Assembly (NCBI GenBank): GCA_032719365.1 | Contig: CM064871.1 | Coordinates: 73,388,383 to 73,452,382 of the forward strand | Source: Prinsepia uniflora | Taxonomy: Eukaryota > Streptophyta > Magnoliopsida > Rosales > Rosaceae | Length of the DNA: 64,000 nt | Direction: 5' to 3' | Shown here: positions 37,621 to 49,200 of the stretch, in pieces | How the letters are laid out: the number at the start of each line of letters is the position of its first letter | Numbering within the stretch: the stretch's first letter is position 1 | Notes under the pieces: generated by a model | The model's database searches: none | Told to the model about the DNA's origin: nothing | What the model saw: the letters and a program-made list of their open reading frames with translations, nothing else | Position numbers and translations under genes: made by a program

Positions 37621-39617
37621 TGTAATGACCCGTCCAAATTCTTGGGATTAATTAAGACTTAATTATGAATTAGCAGAACTAATCGGGAATTAGTCGAGGA
37701 TTTTTGGACGTTCAGGGTAAAATTACAATTTTGCCCCTGAACAAGGGCAAAAAGTTTACTTTTGACCCGTGAGGTCCAATGCTCGTGGACCGAGGATCGT
37801 TACATAAATCGTGTCGCTATGAGTCCGTAGACAAGTGTCACGTCGAAATAAGACATTTGATGGGAAAGTTACGGATCACGGAAGATTTCAGGAACTATTT
37901 GCGACAACACATTTTACGAGACAAGTTGATTTTTGCCTTTTGTCTTATGTGGGCCCAGATATTTGTGCAGGACAAGGGATGAGTGACAAATGTCACTCAT
38001 CCATTGCCCATTATGATCATATACATGCACCCATTCCCTCATCTATTTCATGCATTCGAACAAACCTGAAACCTCATCGAACCACCACCCCAATCCTTCC
38101 CCATCATATGTGCTGACTGGGAGAGACTGAAAGTGAGGCTGAGGGTGAGACGTTGACAGCGAGGAGGATGGCGGAGCCGTCGTGGACCGCGGAGCAAGTT
38201 AAAACCTGAAACCTCCTCGTTTTAAATTCAAATTCGAATTTTGGGTATGGACGTTGGGGGTTGTTTATGGTGATTGGGGTGTGTTTATGAGGTTTGTATG
38301 AGCTTTTAAAGATGGTTTTGGACGGAGGAGGGCGGCTAAGCATCCCAGGGAAAGAGCTGTAAAGTTGAGCCGTGAGAGGAAAAAATGAACCGGTAGTTCT
38401 AGGCTAGTTTTCTAGGTTGTAATCACATGGATAGGTTGCAAATGATGGGACAAAGAGATTAGAATAGGAAGGGAAGAAAACAGGTTGAAAAAGAGGGAGA
38501 AAATGCCCTGGATCGGTTACACCGGTTCGACTAGACCGACGTTACAGTTGGACCGATCTGGACCGGTCTGCGCGAGGAAGAAGAAAATTGTGCAGTGGCG
38601 CGTGGCTCCCACGCACATGGCCTTTGGGCGGCGCGTGGGGCACTGTTTGGGGATAAAGTCAACACATAAAATCATCCTTTCAATGTAACGAACATTTTGG
38701 CACAAGTTTCGAGTAGATCGGACACCGTTTCGGGGTAGTTTTGGGTGCCCAAAGGTTTAGGGGCTATTTAAAATACGTTTAAAAATCTCGAACAATTGGG
38801 GGATTCAATGTTAGCCTATTTGAAGTGGTTAGTGACCTTCGAGTATGATTTGGACAGGTCCGGGAGTTCCAGTGATGGTGATTAGCTCGAAGAGCCTTAT
38901 GGAGTGCGTATCGAGACACAACTTGGACGTCTGTGAGTGGACTTTGTTTTATGAATTTGATGCATGCATAAATGTTTTATGTGTGTTTATGAACATATTT
39001 TGAGATGTCATGAGTGCATGTGATTTCAATATGATTTGTTGGGCATTTTCGGAGGAAAATGAGTTATTGCATTTAGTTCGAGATTTCTGTTTTATACGAT
39101 GTTTGGGCTTCGGTCGAGTATGCTACGTACTTGTATTTTATGTGATTCCGAAGATTTTACGGAGAAGCGTGAAACCAAGAAATTGATTTACAATTTTGAG
39201 AATTTCACGGGGATGCGTGAAATCGAGATTCGGGTCCAAACCCATTTGAAAGACCCTGACTTAACGTGAAGTCAAGGATGATTTGAAAGTGTTTTAGGAA
39301 TGAGAACTGGTTTTCAGGTTTGGAAATATCTTTCAGGAATATTGTAACGACCCGTTCCGGAAATCGAGATTAGATTAGTGGTTAATTACGGATTAGTGAC
39401 GTTAATCGGTGATTAGTTGGGTGATTTCGGACGGACAGTGCGAAATGATGATTTTGTCCCTGGAATGGACAAAAATGTTGATTTTTCGTTCGGGCAGTCA
39501 AATGGACTTCTACCGATGACTGTGACGTAGTTCGTGACGTCACGAGTTCATCGCGTTATCCTTTATTTTTGTCCACTCACAGTCTTTTATGTTTTCGATA
39601 CCCTCCAGGTTTGATGC

Positions 39618-40353
39618 TGTGACGACCCGGAAAGTCAAAAAAGGAAAAATTGGAAACTTTGAAGGAAATGACGATTTTGCCCCTGGTTATAAGGGTCGAA
39701 AGTTGACTTTTTGATCGGGATCTTGTTTGGACTTTCCGGAAGTACCGTCGGATAGGTCTCGAGACGTTGAATCTGTAGACAGGCGGCATGTGTCAATCGA
39801 AGTCCGGATGAAAAAGTTATGGATGAAGGAATGCTAGGGGAATTTTGGTCATTTGTGTATAGAAGGGTAAAATAGTAATTGTCTTAGCCCTGGCTGATTC
39901 TATTCCTGCTGTGACACATGGGCTTGTTAATTGGATGAGGATTGAATTGGATGTGACTTGAGTCTCCATGATTGTTGTTGGAGAGGTTGTTTGAATTTCG
40001 GGGGCGAAATTCCAAAAGAGGGGAAGGGTGTGACGACCCGGAAAGTCGAAAAAGGAAAAATTGGAAACTTTGAAGGAAATGACGATTTTGCCCCTGGTTA
40101 TAAGGGCCGAAAGTTGACTTTTTTATCGGGATCTTGTTTGGACTTTCCGGAAGTACCGTCGGATAGGTCTCGGGATGCTGAATCCGTAGACAGGTGGCAT
40201 GTGTCAATCGGAGTCCGGATGAAAACGTTATGGATGAAGGAATGATAGGGGCATTTTGGTCATTTGTGTATAGAAGGGTAAAATAGTAATTTTCTTAGCC
40301 CTGGCTGATTCTATTTCTGCTGTGACACCTGGGCTTGTTAATTGGATGAGGAT
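39618..40353 (+). mobile_element. Collapsed LTR element: 5' LTR piece, polypurine tract, 3' LTR piece
   Basis: Two direct copies about 300 bp long, beginning TGTGACGACCCGG at 39618 and at 40029, differ by about a dozen bases. Directly before the second copy lies AAAAGAGGGGAAGGG (40014-40028), a polypurine tract preceded by GGGGGCGAAATTCC, the usual 3' end of a gypsy interior. The interior and the 3' parts of the LTRs have been deleted, leaving an element 736 bp long, nested in the LTR that starts at 39343. Confidence 0.7.
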
Positions 40354-41924
40354 TGTTGCATAGTGACACATGTCACTGCTCAGGACACAATTAGTGGCAT
40401 TGTGATCGTCTATTATTTGCCAATGTTTGAATTATAAACTAACTTGTTCATACAAAGGGAAAAACAAAGCCTTTGATGTAAATCCATAAAAACCATCAAC
40501 AATTCGTATCTGATTTCGTCCAATTGAGAACTAGTAATTGAGAAGAAAACAAAGAGAATAACGGGGAGGTATGAACCCAGTTGAACCCAGTTGGACTTGA
40601 GCATGGAAACCCGAAAACCACTCAAAAGCCTCAAAGTCGAATTTGAATTTGCAGACATTTAGGAGTGAAATTGATCCTTAAATTAGCTTCCTGGGATTGA
40701 GACGAGTCGAACCCACTTAAAATTGAAGGAAATTCGACTTGTTTTGCCGTAGAACAGAACGAGGGAGGATGCTAGATTTTCGAGCTTGAGTCGTGGAATT
40801 GAGGGCATGGAACCATGAAATTGATCGTGGAAATATGTTTATTAGAACCCCACGAAGCTCTCTGATGCATCAATTGAAGGAAACAAATGAGGAATTGGGG
40901 AGATTGGACGATGAACAGTGCTTCGGTGTTCTTCAAATAATCGAGCTTGATTCGACTGGATTGAGGTACATTCGATCATAATTGGGTTTATAGAACATCA
41001 ATTGAATCTATAACGATGCTAACGGACAATTGAATTGTAGAAATTGATGTTGAATTGATGGGGATTGAATCGGGTTAGCATGCAGGTCATAGGATCCGTT
41101 TACCAGGTAAACGGGTGAAGGAGACAACTGTTTATGGGTACTGTAGCTGGCGCGTGGCTTCCACGCGTAGCCGCTTGCGGCGGCGCGTGGGTCGCGTGAG
41201 CGGGAATACTGAGGTGAGGTTAACATGACTTTTGTTCTATGCAATGTAACGAACATTTTGGCTTTGGTTTCGAGTCGATCGGACACCGTTTCGATATTGT
41301 TTCGAGGGTCCGAAAGTTTATATTCTATTTTAAAATAATATTTAAATCCCGAAAAATTATGGTGAATTGATATGATTTAAATTGAGTTGTTAGTAACCCT
41401 GAATAATGATTTTGGACAGGATTCGAGATTCCTGGCAAGTGTCGGAAATTACGGAAACGCGTGCAGCTCGGGAAGCGAGCGGTTTGGACGGTGTGTGAGT
41501 GGACGTTTGTTTTATAAATCATGATGCATGCATAGTTAAATGTTTTACATGATTGATTGCATGATTTAACTTGCATTGATGTCTTGATGATGTGGCATGA
41601 TTATGTGTGATTTAATGATTATTTTAATCGGTCTTTCAGGCACGTTTTTCGAGAAAATGTGCAAATGGTATTTTGGGCTAGGCCCAGAGTCAAAAAGGTT
41701 TTGAAAAGGATATTTTGACTTAAGTGGTTAGTCAATGATGATTTCTGGATTATTTTAATGTTTTCCCATGTGATTTTACGAATTTACGTATAATTGGTAT
41801 TTGAGCTTAAAACCCCCGTCGGTCATGCTTATGACTTGATTTGAGGTCATGGATATGATTGATATGTGTTATGATATGGATTGTGTTTGTGATTGTGGAT
41901 ACTGGATACTGGATCATGTACTGG

Positions 41925-42070
41925 ATGGTGCGAGTGCAGTTCCTAGACGTGACTCGGATGTTGCGTGAGTGCAGTTCCCCAGTATGTGGTACGTCTAGAT
42001 GGTGCGTGTGCAGTTCCCAGGCATGATGGATATGACTCGGATGGTGCCTGAGTGCAGTTCCCGAGGTTGG
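41925..42070 (+). repeat. Minisatellite with GATGGTGCGTGAGTGCAGTTCCC unit
   Basis: Four imperfect units, each with GTGCAGTTCC followed by 15-30 variable bases and GAYTCGGATGTTGC or GATGGTGC. It is inside LTR-like DNA and comparable in place to the GGGCCC array of the LARD LTR. Confidence 0.75.
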
Positions 42071-42987
42071 CCTACGCGTAGTGCGGATGTGACTGTGTGA
42101 TTGCTTGTGCACTTGTGAATAGTGCAGATTGATGGATTGATTGTTTGATTGGTTGTATTGTTTGATGTTGATTGTGATTACGTACTGGTATTGAGTACGG
42201 GTTTTTGGTCTGTGTGGCCAGGTGCTTATGTTTTCATATGTTTTGACCTGAGAGCCGGGATTTGATTTGTTTTGTGATTTGGCTGGAAAGCCGGTGCTTA
42301 TGATTCATATGTTTTCCCTTATGCATGCATGGTTTGATAAACTGGAGGATAACTGAAGTGTTTTGCTAAAATTGTTTTAAATGATATTCTTTTTGTCCAC
42401 TCACACCTTTTCTGTTTTGATGACCCTCTAGGCCGTGGCACGACGTTCGGTGCTGATTGAGAGACGGATGCATGAACGGAAATCAGTGTAGTTATCCCTT
42501 ATCTGATAGAAGCTGAAGGGTACTTTCGGGACTTCAGTTGACTTGTCAGACGGGAGCAGGGCCGGGTACAGTTATCAAAGTCCAGTTGGGACAGGTCTTG
42601 TCAGATGCGGTGCGGGCTGTTGTTAGAGAGACGGAGACATCACACACGCTATCCACAATAATTCCTGCGCGCTCTGGGAAGTTTGGCAATTTTTGGACGG
42701 TTCGCTTGGGAATCCCTTGTCTGGCTTACGTGTTACGTGGAGGTTGGATGTCGGTTTAGCCTTCATGTCACACGTAAGTTAGACGGGAGCATAGCTTAGC
42801 CCTTAATTCCGGGGATTGGGGGTAGGTCGTGTCACATATGGCTCAGTTGATTTGAGATTTGACTTAGAGTACAGTCAAACGCGAGATAAGTCGGGCAGAG
42901 ACCCAATTATGAGTTTTACGAAAGGTATTTCGGGCGTGATACCCAGTTGTGGATTGGATAGGATTCAGGGAATCCTAGGATGAGAAG

Positions 42988-42992
42988 TGTCG
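42988..42992. repeat. Target-site duplication TGTCG, left copy
   Basis: TGTCG just before the Athila element, repeated exactly at 55583-55587. Confidence 0.93.
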
Positions 42993-43684
42993 TGATAGGA
43001 CGTTAAATAAGCATTATTTTATATTATTTTATACCCTTTATACTTGACTTTTAATATTAAAATATTAAATAAATTGATAAAATAAATTATTTTGTGATTT
43101 TTATGTTTAGAAAAATAAAGGTTGTAATTTGGAGTATTTTTGGCGAAAGAATCGTTTCGATCGGAATTATAACGAATAAAATATGGACGAAATTCGGTGG
43201 AATAATTAATTTAGTTATATTTTAATTAAATTAATTAATGCAGCCCAAACCCAATTTTTTATGCAGCCCAATCCGGTTTGTTCAGCCCGGCCCGTGCAGC
43301 CCAGTTCCTCCAGCCCACGCCCGCGTCGCGCGTCAGCCCGCGTGCAGCCCAGCTTCCTCCAGCCGCTCAGCCCGCGTCCGTGCGGCCCAGCCCAGGCCCA
43401 AACCGCTCCAGCATGCGCCTGCCGAGTCCCTGCTGTCACGTTCGGCGCGCGCCTGCCGAGCTGCTGCCCTCCTCTTCAGCACCGCCCAGCCGAATTTTCT
43501 TCCCTATTTTCCAGCAGACTCCCACTTAATTTCCAGCCATTTCCAACAACCTTCCAACCCAATTTTACAACTTTACAACTCAAACCACCTCTAAACATCA
43601 TCACAAATCTTTATTACTCATCATTCCATTATTCCATTTTTTTTTTATTGTATTTTTATATTATTTTTGGTAGCTTTCTCCACC

Positions 43685-43692
43685 TATAAATA
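43685..43692 (+). promoter_or_regulatory. TATA box of the Athila LTR promoter
   Basis: TATAAATA inside CACCTATAAATAGGAG, at the boundary between a GC-rich U3-like block and the presumed R region. Transcription should start about 30 bases downstream (near 43720). The copy in the 3' LTR is at 54415-54422. Confidence 0.8.
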
Positions 43693-43830
43693 GGAGTTGA
43701 TTTCACTTGTTGAAAACACTTCCAAGTAGCACAAAATTGAGCTTCTTTTAGGAGAAATTTTGGCAAAATAGTTCCAATACAATTTTGAGAGTTCAAGTCC
43801 GAATTTCCTTGTTTAATCTTCTTCCATCTT

Positions 43831-44222
43831 CATAAGGTTCCAGCCGCTGTTCGGTGTTCCTTGTGAAAAACAATCCATTGTTCTCATCCAATCTGAAAAG
43901 TGTAACATTTGCTCTCCATTCTCTTAAACTCTCTTATTTGTTATTGGTTCTAATTATAATGCAATATATGTATTGGTTTCTCCTTCCTATCTTTTGTGAA
44001 AATTGAGTATAATCTCCATGTGTTTTACTTTCTAAAAATCATTTACTTCTTACATTTTAGAGCTTAAACTTCATTTCGAAACTAAATGTTGATCCGCTGT
44101 TCGGGGCATTTAGAGTAGATTTGGAGAGATTTAATGTATGACCGCTGTTCGGCGCATTAAATCACAAACTTAAGGTAATTATATTATAAGTAAAAATCCG
44201 CTGTTCGGTGCATTTATAATAT
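43831..44222 (+). other. Four hairpins with invariant CCGCTGTTCGG apex
   Basis: The word CCGCTGTTCGG occurs at 43844, 44094, 44142 and 44198. Each copy is enclosed by a different but self-complementary stem: 43831-43837 with 43859-43865 (7 pairs, one G-U), 44082-44088 with 44107-44113 (7), 44128-44136 with 44155-44163 (9), and 44181-44191 with 44212-44222 (11, one G-U). Within the word CCG can pair with CGG around CTGTT. All four lie downstream of the TATA box, so they would be in the RNA leader and, in the 3' LTR (54561-54952), near the RNA 3' end. In the 3' LTR the fourth apex is CCGTTGTTCGG. Function unknown; an RNA element for translation, packaging or strand transfer is inference. Confidence 0.85.
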
Positions 44223-44417
44223 GAATAATGTATGAAGAAATATGAGTTTGTGAAGGTATAATTTCGTGATTAATTCAAATATTTGCAATTGTAGTATGTT
44301 GTTGAAGTTTGTGTTTACGGGAAGTCTACTTTGTGCATAAGTTAGAATAGAAATAGAATGAGTTTATCTATGCTTTTACTTATTTACATAATTACAAACC
44401 TCTTCAAAACCCCCCTT

Positions 44418-44705
44418 GTTTATTCTTTATTCTTTTATTCTTTATTCTTTTATTCTTTGATGCTTTTATTCTTTCATTCCTTTATTATTTAATTTATTGA
44501 TTCTTTGATTAATTAATTCCTTTATTCTTTGATTAACTAAGTCCTTTATTCTTCTATTATTTCATTCTTTAATTCGTTAATTTATTAATTCTTTGTAATT
44601 CATTAATTTATTATTATCTTGTTCATCTATTCTTTAATTTATTAATTCTTTGATTGTTTAATTCTTTTATTATTTAATTCTCTAATTCATTATTCTTTTA
44701 TTCAT
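44418..44705 (+). repeat. Degenerate TTATTCTTT tract in the 5' LTR
   Basis: A long pyrimidine/A-rich tract of TATTCTTT and TTAATTC words, nearly free of G. Repeated at 55150-55435 in the 3' LTR. It lies between the hairpins and the primer site, so it would be an unstructured part of the leader. Confidence 0.85.
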
Positions 44706-44857
44706 AATCCACTAACATATTATTAATGTTCCCTAATTTCCCCGGTTAAGAACGATCCCTATTTATCAATACTACATCTACACAAAAAGGGTTTAAATTG
44801 CCACAACACTCAAATTACATGTTTAATTTAATGCGTAGTTTGGGCTTAGTCAATTTT

Positions 44858-44875
44858 TGGCGCCGTTGCCGGGGA
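44858..44875 (+). other. Primer-binding site, tRNA-Asp type
   Basis: TGGCGCCGTTGCCGGGGA, complementary to the 3' end of plant tRNA-Asp with its CCA, after the short spacer ATTTT that follows the LTR end. Confidence 0.95.
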
Positions 44876-46221
44876 AATTGAAAATCATTTTAATTTGTTA
44901 GTGTATGTATATAAATTGTGCATATTATACTTGTTTATAAATTTTATTTTTGTTAATATTATATTTGTTTATAACATTTACTTACTTGTTTATATTTTAT
45001 TTATCCATCTTATTATTGTTCTTATTATGTTTGTTTATAATGCTCAAACTTTACTTTTTCTTAATTTCTAATTTATACTTGTTCATAAATGTTAATAATT
45101 TTTTTTTTATATATATATTTGTTCATAATAAATTTGATACTTGTTCATAAATGCATATTTTATATGTTCACTTTTCTTTACTTTTACTTTTATTTATTCC
45201 ATTATACTTTATTCCATTAACTTAATATTCACACTTTTTCTTTATTCCCTTAACTTTAATTATATTACATTAACTTTATTCCATTAACTTTCTTTTAATT
45301 TTATTACATAACCTTTATGTTCCACTAACTTTATGTTTACACTTATTTTATTTTTATGTAATCAATTATTTGTTTATGTCTTGTTAAACTTTAAATCTGA
45401 AATGAAAAAAAAGAAAATTCGGAATAAATAAAAAAAAACAATTTAAAAAAAAAAATTTTAAAAAAAAATTTAAAAAAAAATTAAAAAAAAAAATTTTAAT
45501 TTTTTTTTTTATGAAACTTTATTCATCTTTGAATTTCCTAAAGTGTAAGTATTGTTTCCTATTAATTGTTTTAGAGTTGCATGAATCTCTTAGTCCATTT
45601 TTCTTCAAAATCTTACTTTCGGGAACAGGTAGTGCCCCTCTTATTTACTTTCTCCTTAACCCTTCATGATGTGTGGATTTCATCACCACATACCATAGAC
45701 CCGAATCTATGGACATGAGGTTGGGGCGGAGTTTGTAAACACTAGGGTTTGGTAATTCTCTACGTCATCATTTGGATTAATTATGGTGTCTAGGAGAGTT
45801 ATGACTGGTGACAAGTTTTGGATTAAGAAAGGGAACACCAATGGAGTATATGCCAAGCTAGCCTCGGGGTGCTCTTAAAATTATCCTTGCTTCTCGCGTT
45901 ACATCTATCTCAACTGGCCATGATTAATGTTGAATGGTGGAATGGTGGTTATCAGTACGCGCAGGCCGTACGCCCAGGAAAGTACTATGAGAAGCGGAAG
46001 GAGAAAGTTATTCATGACACTCTAAAACTCTATTTATTGCATTATTAGTTTGAATTTGGAACTTGTGCATTTTCTTTCCATTAACGTAACTTTTTGTTAA
46101 TCCTGGTTTCCATTTATGTGATACTTTATGAAATCTCTACTATCTTACTCTTATTATCTCTTCTTGTGTATACTTGCCTTCTAACTTAGAGTTTTGTTTT
46201 CATAGAGGTACGAACTTATGA
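44876..46221 (+). other. Untranslated leader of the Athila element
   Basis: 1.3 kb, mostly A/T, with a run of A and T homopolymers at 45405-45515. It contains several upstream ATGs. The ATG at 46218 opens a seven-codon frame that stops at once, overlapping the gag start at 46222, so leaky scanning or reinitiation may matter. No ORF of note. Confidence 0.7.
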
Positions 46222-49200
46222 ATGCGTGCTCATCAATCTAAGCTTGATCGGCTGAGAAGACAACTTGACATCTCACCAAGCAACGCCACATTCAGAGACG
46301 CACTTAAGCAAACCAGTTCGTTCGAACCTCCATCCCCAATATTCGGTGAGTCCAAAAGCGAGAAGAGTAATTCAGAAGAAGAACAGATTTTCGGAACACC
46401 GATAACCATGGCACGAAACCTGAGTATCCGGGAGCAGACATGTGCAAACACAAATGGCACTACAGACTTCTGCATCCAGTATCCCGAGCCTCGAACCAAC
46501 AAGAAAGATATTGAGCTTAAGAGTGGAGTTCTTCATCAACTACCCAAGTTCCGTGGAATCAGAAATGAAGATCCACACAAACACTTAACGGAGTTCCAAT
46601 TCATCATTAGTAGTATGTGTCCGGATGATGCGGACTTGGAAATCATGAAGCTGAAAGCTTTCCCATTGTCCTTGGAAGAAAGAGCACGGGTATGGCTTTT
46701 AAGTCTCCCACCCAATCATATTGACTCTTGGGAGAAGTTGGTTCAGGAGTTTCTTACCAAGTACTTCCCTGCCTCAAAGATTACGGTCTTAAGAAAAGAG
46801 ATCACTGGAATCAAGCAGAAAGAACATGATGAGAATTTCAGCCAGTACTATGAGAGGTTTAAGGAACTTTGTGCTTCATGCCCTACTCACGGGATCACAG
46901 AAGGCTATCTTTTAACCTACTTTTATGAAGGACTCAAAGGTTGGGATAGAGGACTACTTGATGCTGCAGCTAATGGAAGCTTCTTAGCTCGGAGCCTAGT
47001 AGATGGTCGTGCACTACTTGAAAGCCGTGCACTCAATGATGCACAATACGAAGGTGCCGATCCCATTTCTAGAAAGGTACATGAGGTAAGTTCCCATGCT
47101 ATAAATGATTCAAAGTTAGATAAAATCACCTCTATGCTTTCGAATATGCTTGAGCTAAAGAAACAGGTAGCTCCAGTTTGTTCCATATGCTCTCAAGGCC
47201 ATCTTGAGGAACAATGTCCCTACACTGCAAGGGAAGAAAACTCCGGAACTGAAATGGCACACGCCATTGGAGGCTATCAAGGAGGGCCAAGGACCCAAGG
47301 TTATAGTTGGAGAGATCCGAACAATGTCCTAAACCCTCAGCACATGTCGACGGGGCCAAACCGTGTCCCAGACCAGTTCCCAAGGCCCACATGGCAACCA
47401 AGGCCCACATGGCAACCAAGGCCCCCGGTCCCATTTTCTAACTTTTCTCATAATCATGCAAATAATCACACTTCTTCATCTTCTAATCCTGATTATGATA
47501 AAATGCTGGCTGCTCTTTCCCAAGGGCAGCAAACACTAATGGCTTCAACTCAGGCTCTTGTCACAGGTCAGCAAAATCAACAAAAAGACATCGCTGATCT
47601 CAAGGACCAAATGGGCAAAGTCGTGGACTTCATGGGTAAGATCCAAGCTAGCGGGGTGCTTCCACCTCAACCTACGCCCAACCCAAATGTAAGGCCTGAA
47701 GCCAATGCAATCACCACTCGAAGTGGTAAAGTGCTCGGAGAAATAGAACCAGATCCAGCCGTTTCTGAGGCTGAAAAGCACAAGGTGGCAACTAAGACCA
47801 CCACGACACAACCGCCAGTTCAACCTACCCACACACAAGGTAATAACCCAATCCCTTCAAGTTCGGTTGTTACCAATTCCCCGTTTGTGCATGCACCATT
47901 TCCAAGTAGGCTTGCCAAATCTAAGAAGAATGAATCCGATGAGGAAATCTTGGAGATCTTCAAAAGGGTGCAAATCAACATGCCCTTGATCGAGTGCATC
48001 AAACAAGTGCCGAAATACGCAAAATTTCTGAAAGAGTTATGCACTCCAAGGCGCCAGACGAGGGAGAAGGAGGTTGTGATGGTGAGTGAAACAGTTTCTG
48101 CTGTAATCCAGCGTCGGCTACCCCCAAAGTTGAAGGATCCAGGGAGTTTTTCTGTTCCCTGCGTGATTGGTAACAAGTCATTTGATAAAGTCATGCTAGA
48201 CTTAGGAGCATCCATTAATGTTATGCCATATTCACTATATGTTGCCCTAGGTCTAGGTAAATTACAGCATGACGATATTATCATTCAGTTAGCCGATCGC
48301 TCTAATGTGTATCCTAAGGGATACGTAGAAGATGTTCTTGTGCAGGTTAACCAGCTCATCTTCCCAGCTGACTTTTATGTCCTAGACATGGAGGATTCCC
48401 CTACGAATCAAGCTCCACTGATGCTGTTGGGAAGACCATTCATGAGAACTGCCAAGACAAAGATTGATGTGTTCAATGGAACATTAACTATGGAAGTAGA
48501 CGGAGAGGAGATTGGCTTCAACATTTTTGATGCCATGAGGTACCCTAGTTCCGCAACTCATACTACTTTTTCTGTTGACGTGTGCACTTCTCTCGCAGAG
48601 AAACATTTTGATTTAATTCGAGAAGACACACTCAACATGATAATCCAGAAAGGAGTTGGCCTAACGCAATCAGGGGACGCCTTGGTTGAGGATACGGATT
48701 ACGAACTAGAACCTCGAATTTGGGATGAAGTCATGACCCTAAATGAGACCCCCAGAATGGTGAATCATCAGGTACCCTCGTCATTTCCAATTAGTACTGA
48801 TGCCACTCCTCCTTCAGTGATTCAGGCCCCCGTTCTCGAGCTCAAAGTTTTGCCTGACCACCTGAAGTATGCCTATCTTGGCTCGGACGACACTCTGCCC
48901 GTCATAGTGTCTTCTGCACTAACCGAGTCACAGGAAGATAGACTGGTACAGGTCTTGACAAAGTACAAGACAGCCATTGGATGGACTCTGTCAGATATCA
49001 AGGGAATCAGCCCTACAACTTGTGTGCATCGAATCTTACTGGAAGATGATGCAAAACCTTCTCGCGAAGCCCAACGTCGCCTCCATCCTCCGATGATGGA
49101 AGTCGTGAAACAAGAGGTCATCAAACTCTTGGACTGTGGTGTCATCTACCCAATTTCAGACAGCAAATGGGTCTCACCAGTCCAAGTAGTCCCAAAGAAA

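Larger units (their letters stand above)
37621..42992 (+). mobile_element. Mosaic of fragmentary TGTAACGACCC-type LTR sequences
   Basis: Starts TGTAATGACCCG at 37621; a second start TGTAACGACCCG is at 39343. Internal phrases match the reverse complement of the LARD LTR at 423-3358: ATGTAACGAACATTTTGG (38687 and 41247), TTTCGAGTMGATCGGACACC (38707 and 41268), a GTGAGTGGAC motif upstream of GATGCATGCAT (38932, 41495) and TTTTGTCCACTCACA (39568, 42389). An end GGTCGTGTCA is at about 42825-42834. At least three copies or parts are joined, with deletions. No coding capacity seen. The exact order of insertions cannot be resolved by eye. Confidence 0.7.
42993..44852 (+). repeat. 5' LTR of the Athila-type element
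   Basis: 1860 bp, TG...CA. Order: AT-rich start, a GC-rich CAGCCC-laden block (43240-43500), TATA box, four apical-loop hairpins (43831-44222), then a long degenerate TTATTCTT tract (44418-44705). Differs from the 3' LTR at 44165 (C) and 44201 (C), and lacks the 10-bp duplication CGTCAGCCCG. Confidence 0.97.

Noticed and set aside
42834..42992. Search for an iMet primer site after the GGTCGTGTCA end
   Set aside because: The following bases CATATGGCTCAG do not match a tRNA 3' end, so the LTR end there cannot be paired with a complete element.
43238..43689. GC-rich ORFs of 80-142 codons in the Athila 5' LTR (and 53958-54419 in the 3' LTR)
   Set aside because: All three frames are open because the block is stop-poor CAGCCC/GCGC sequence. 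The products are low-complexity Ala/Pro/Arg and the region lies upstream of the TATA box.
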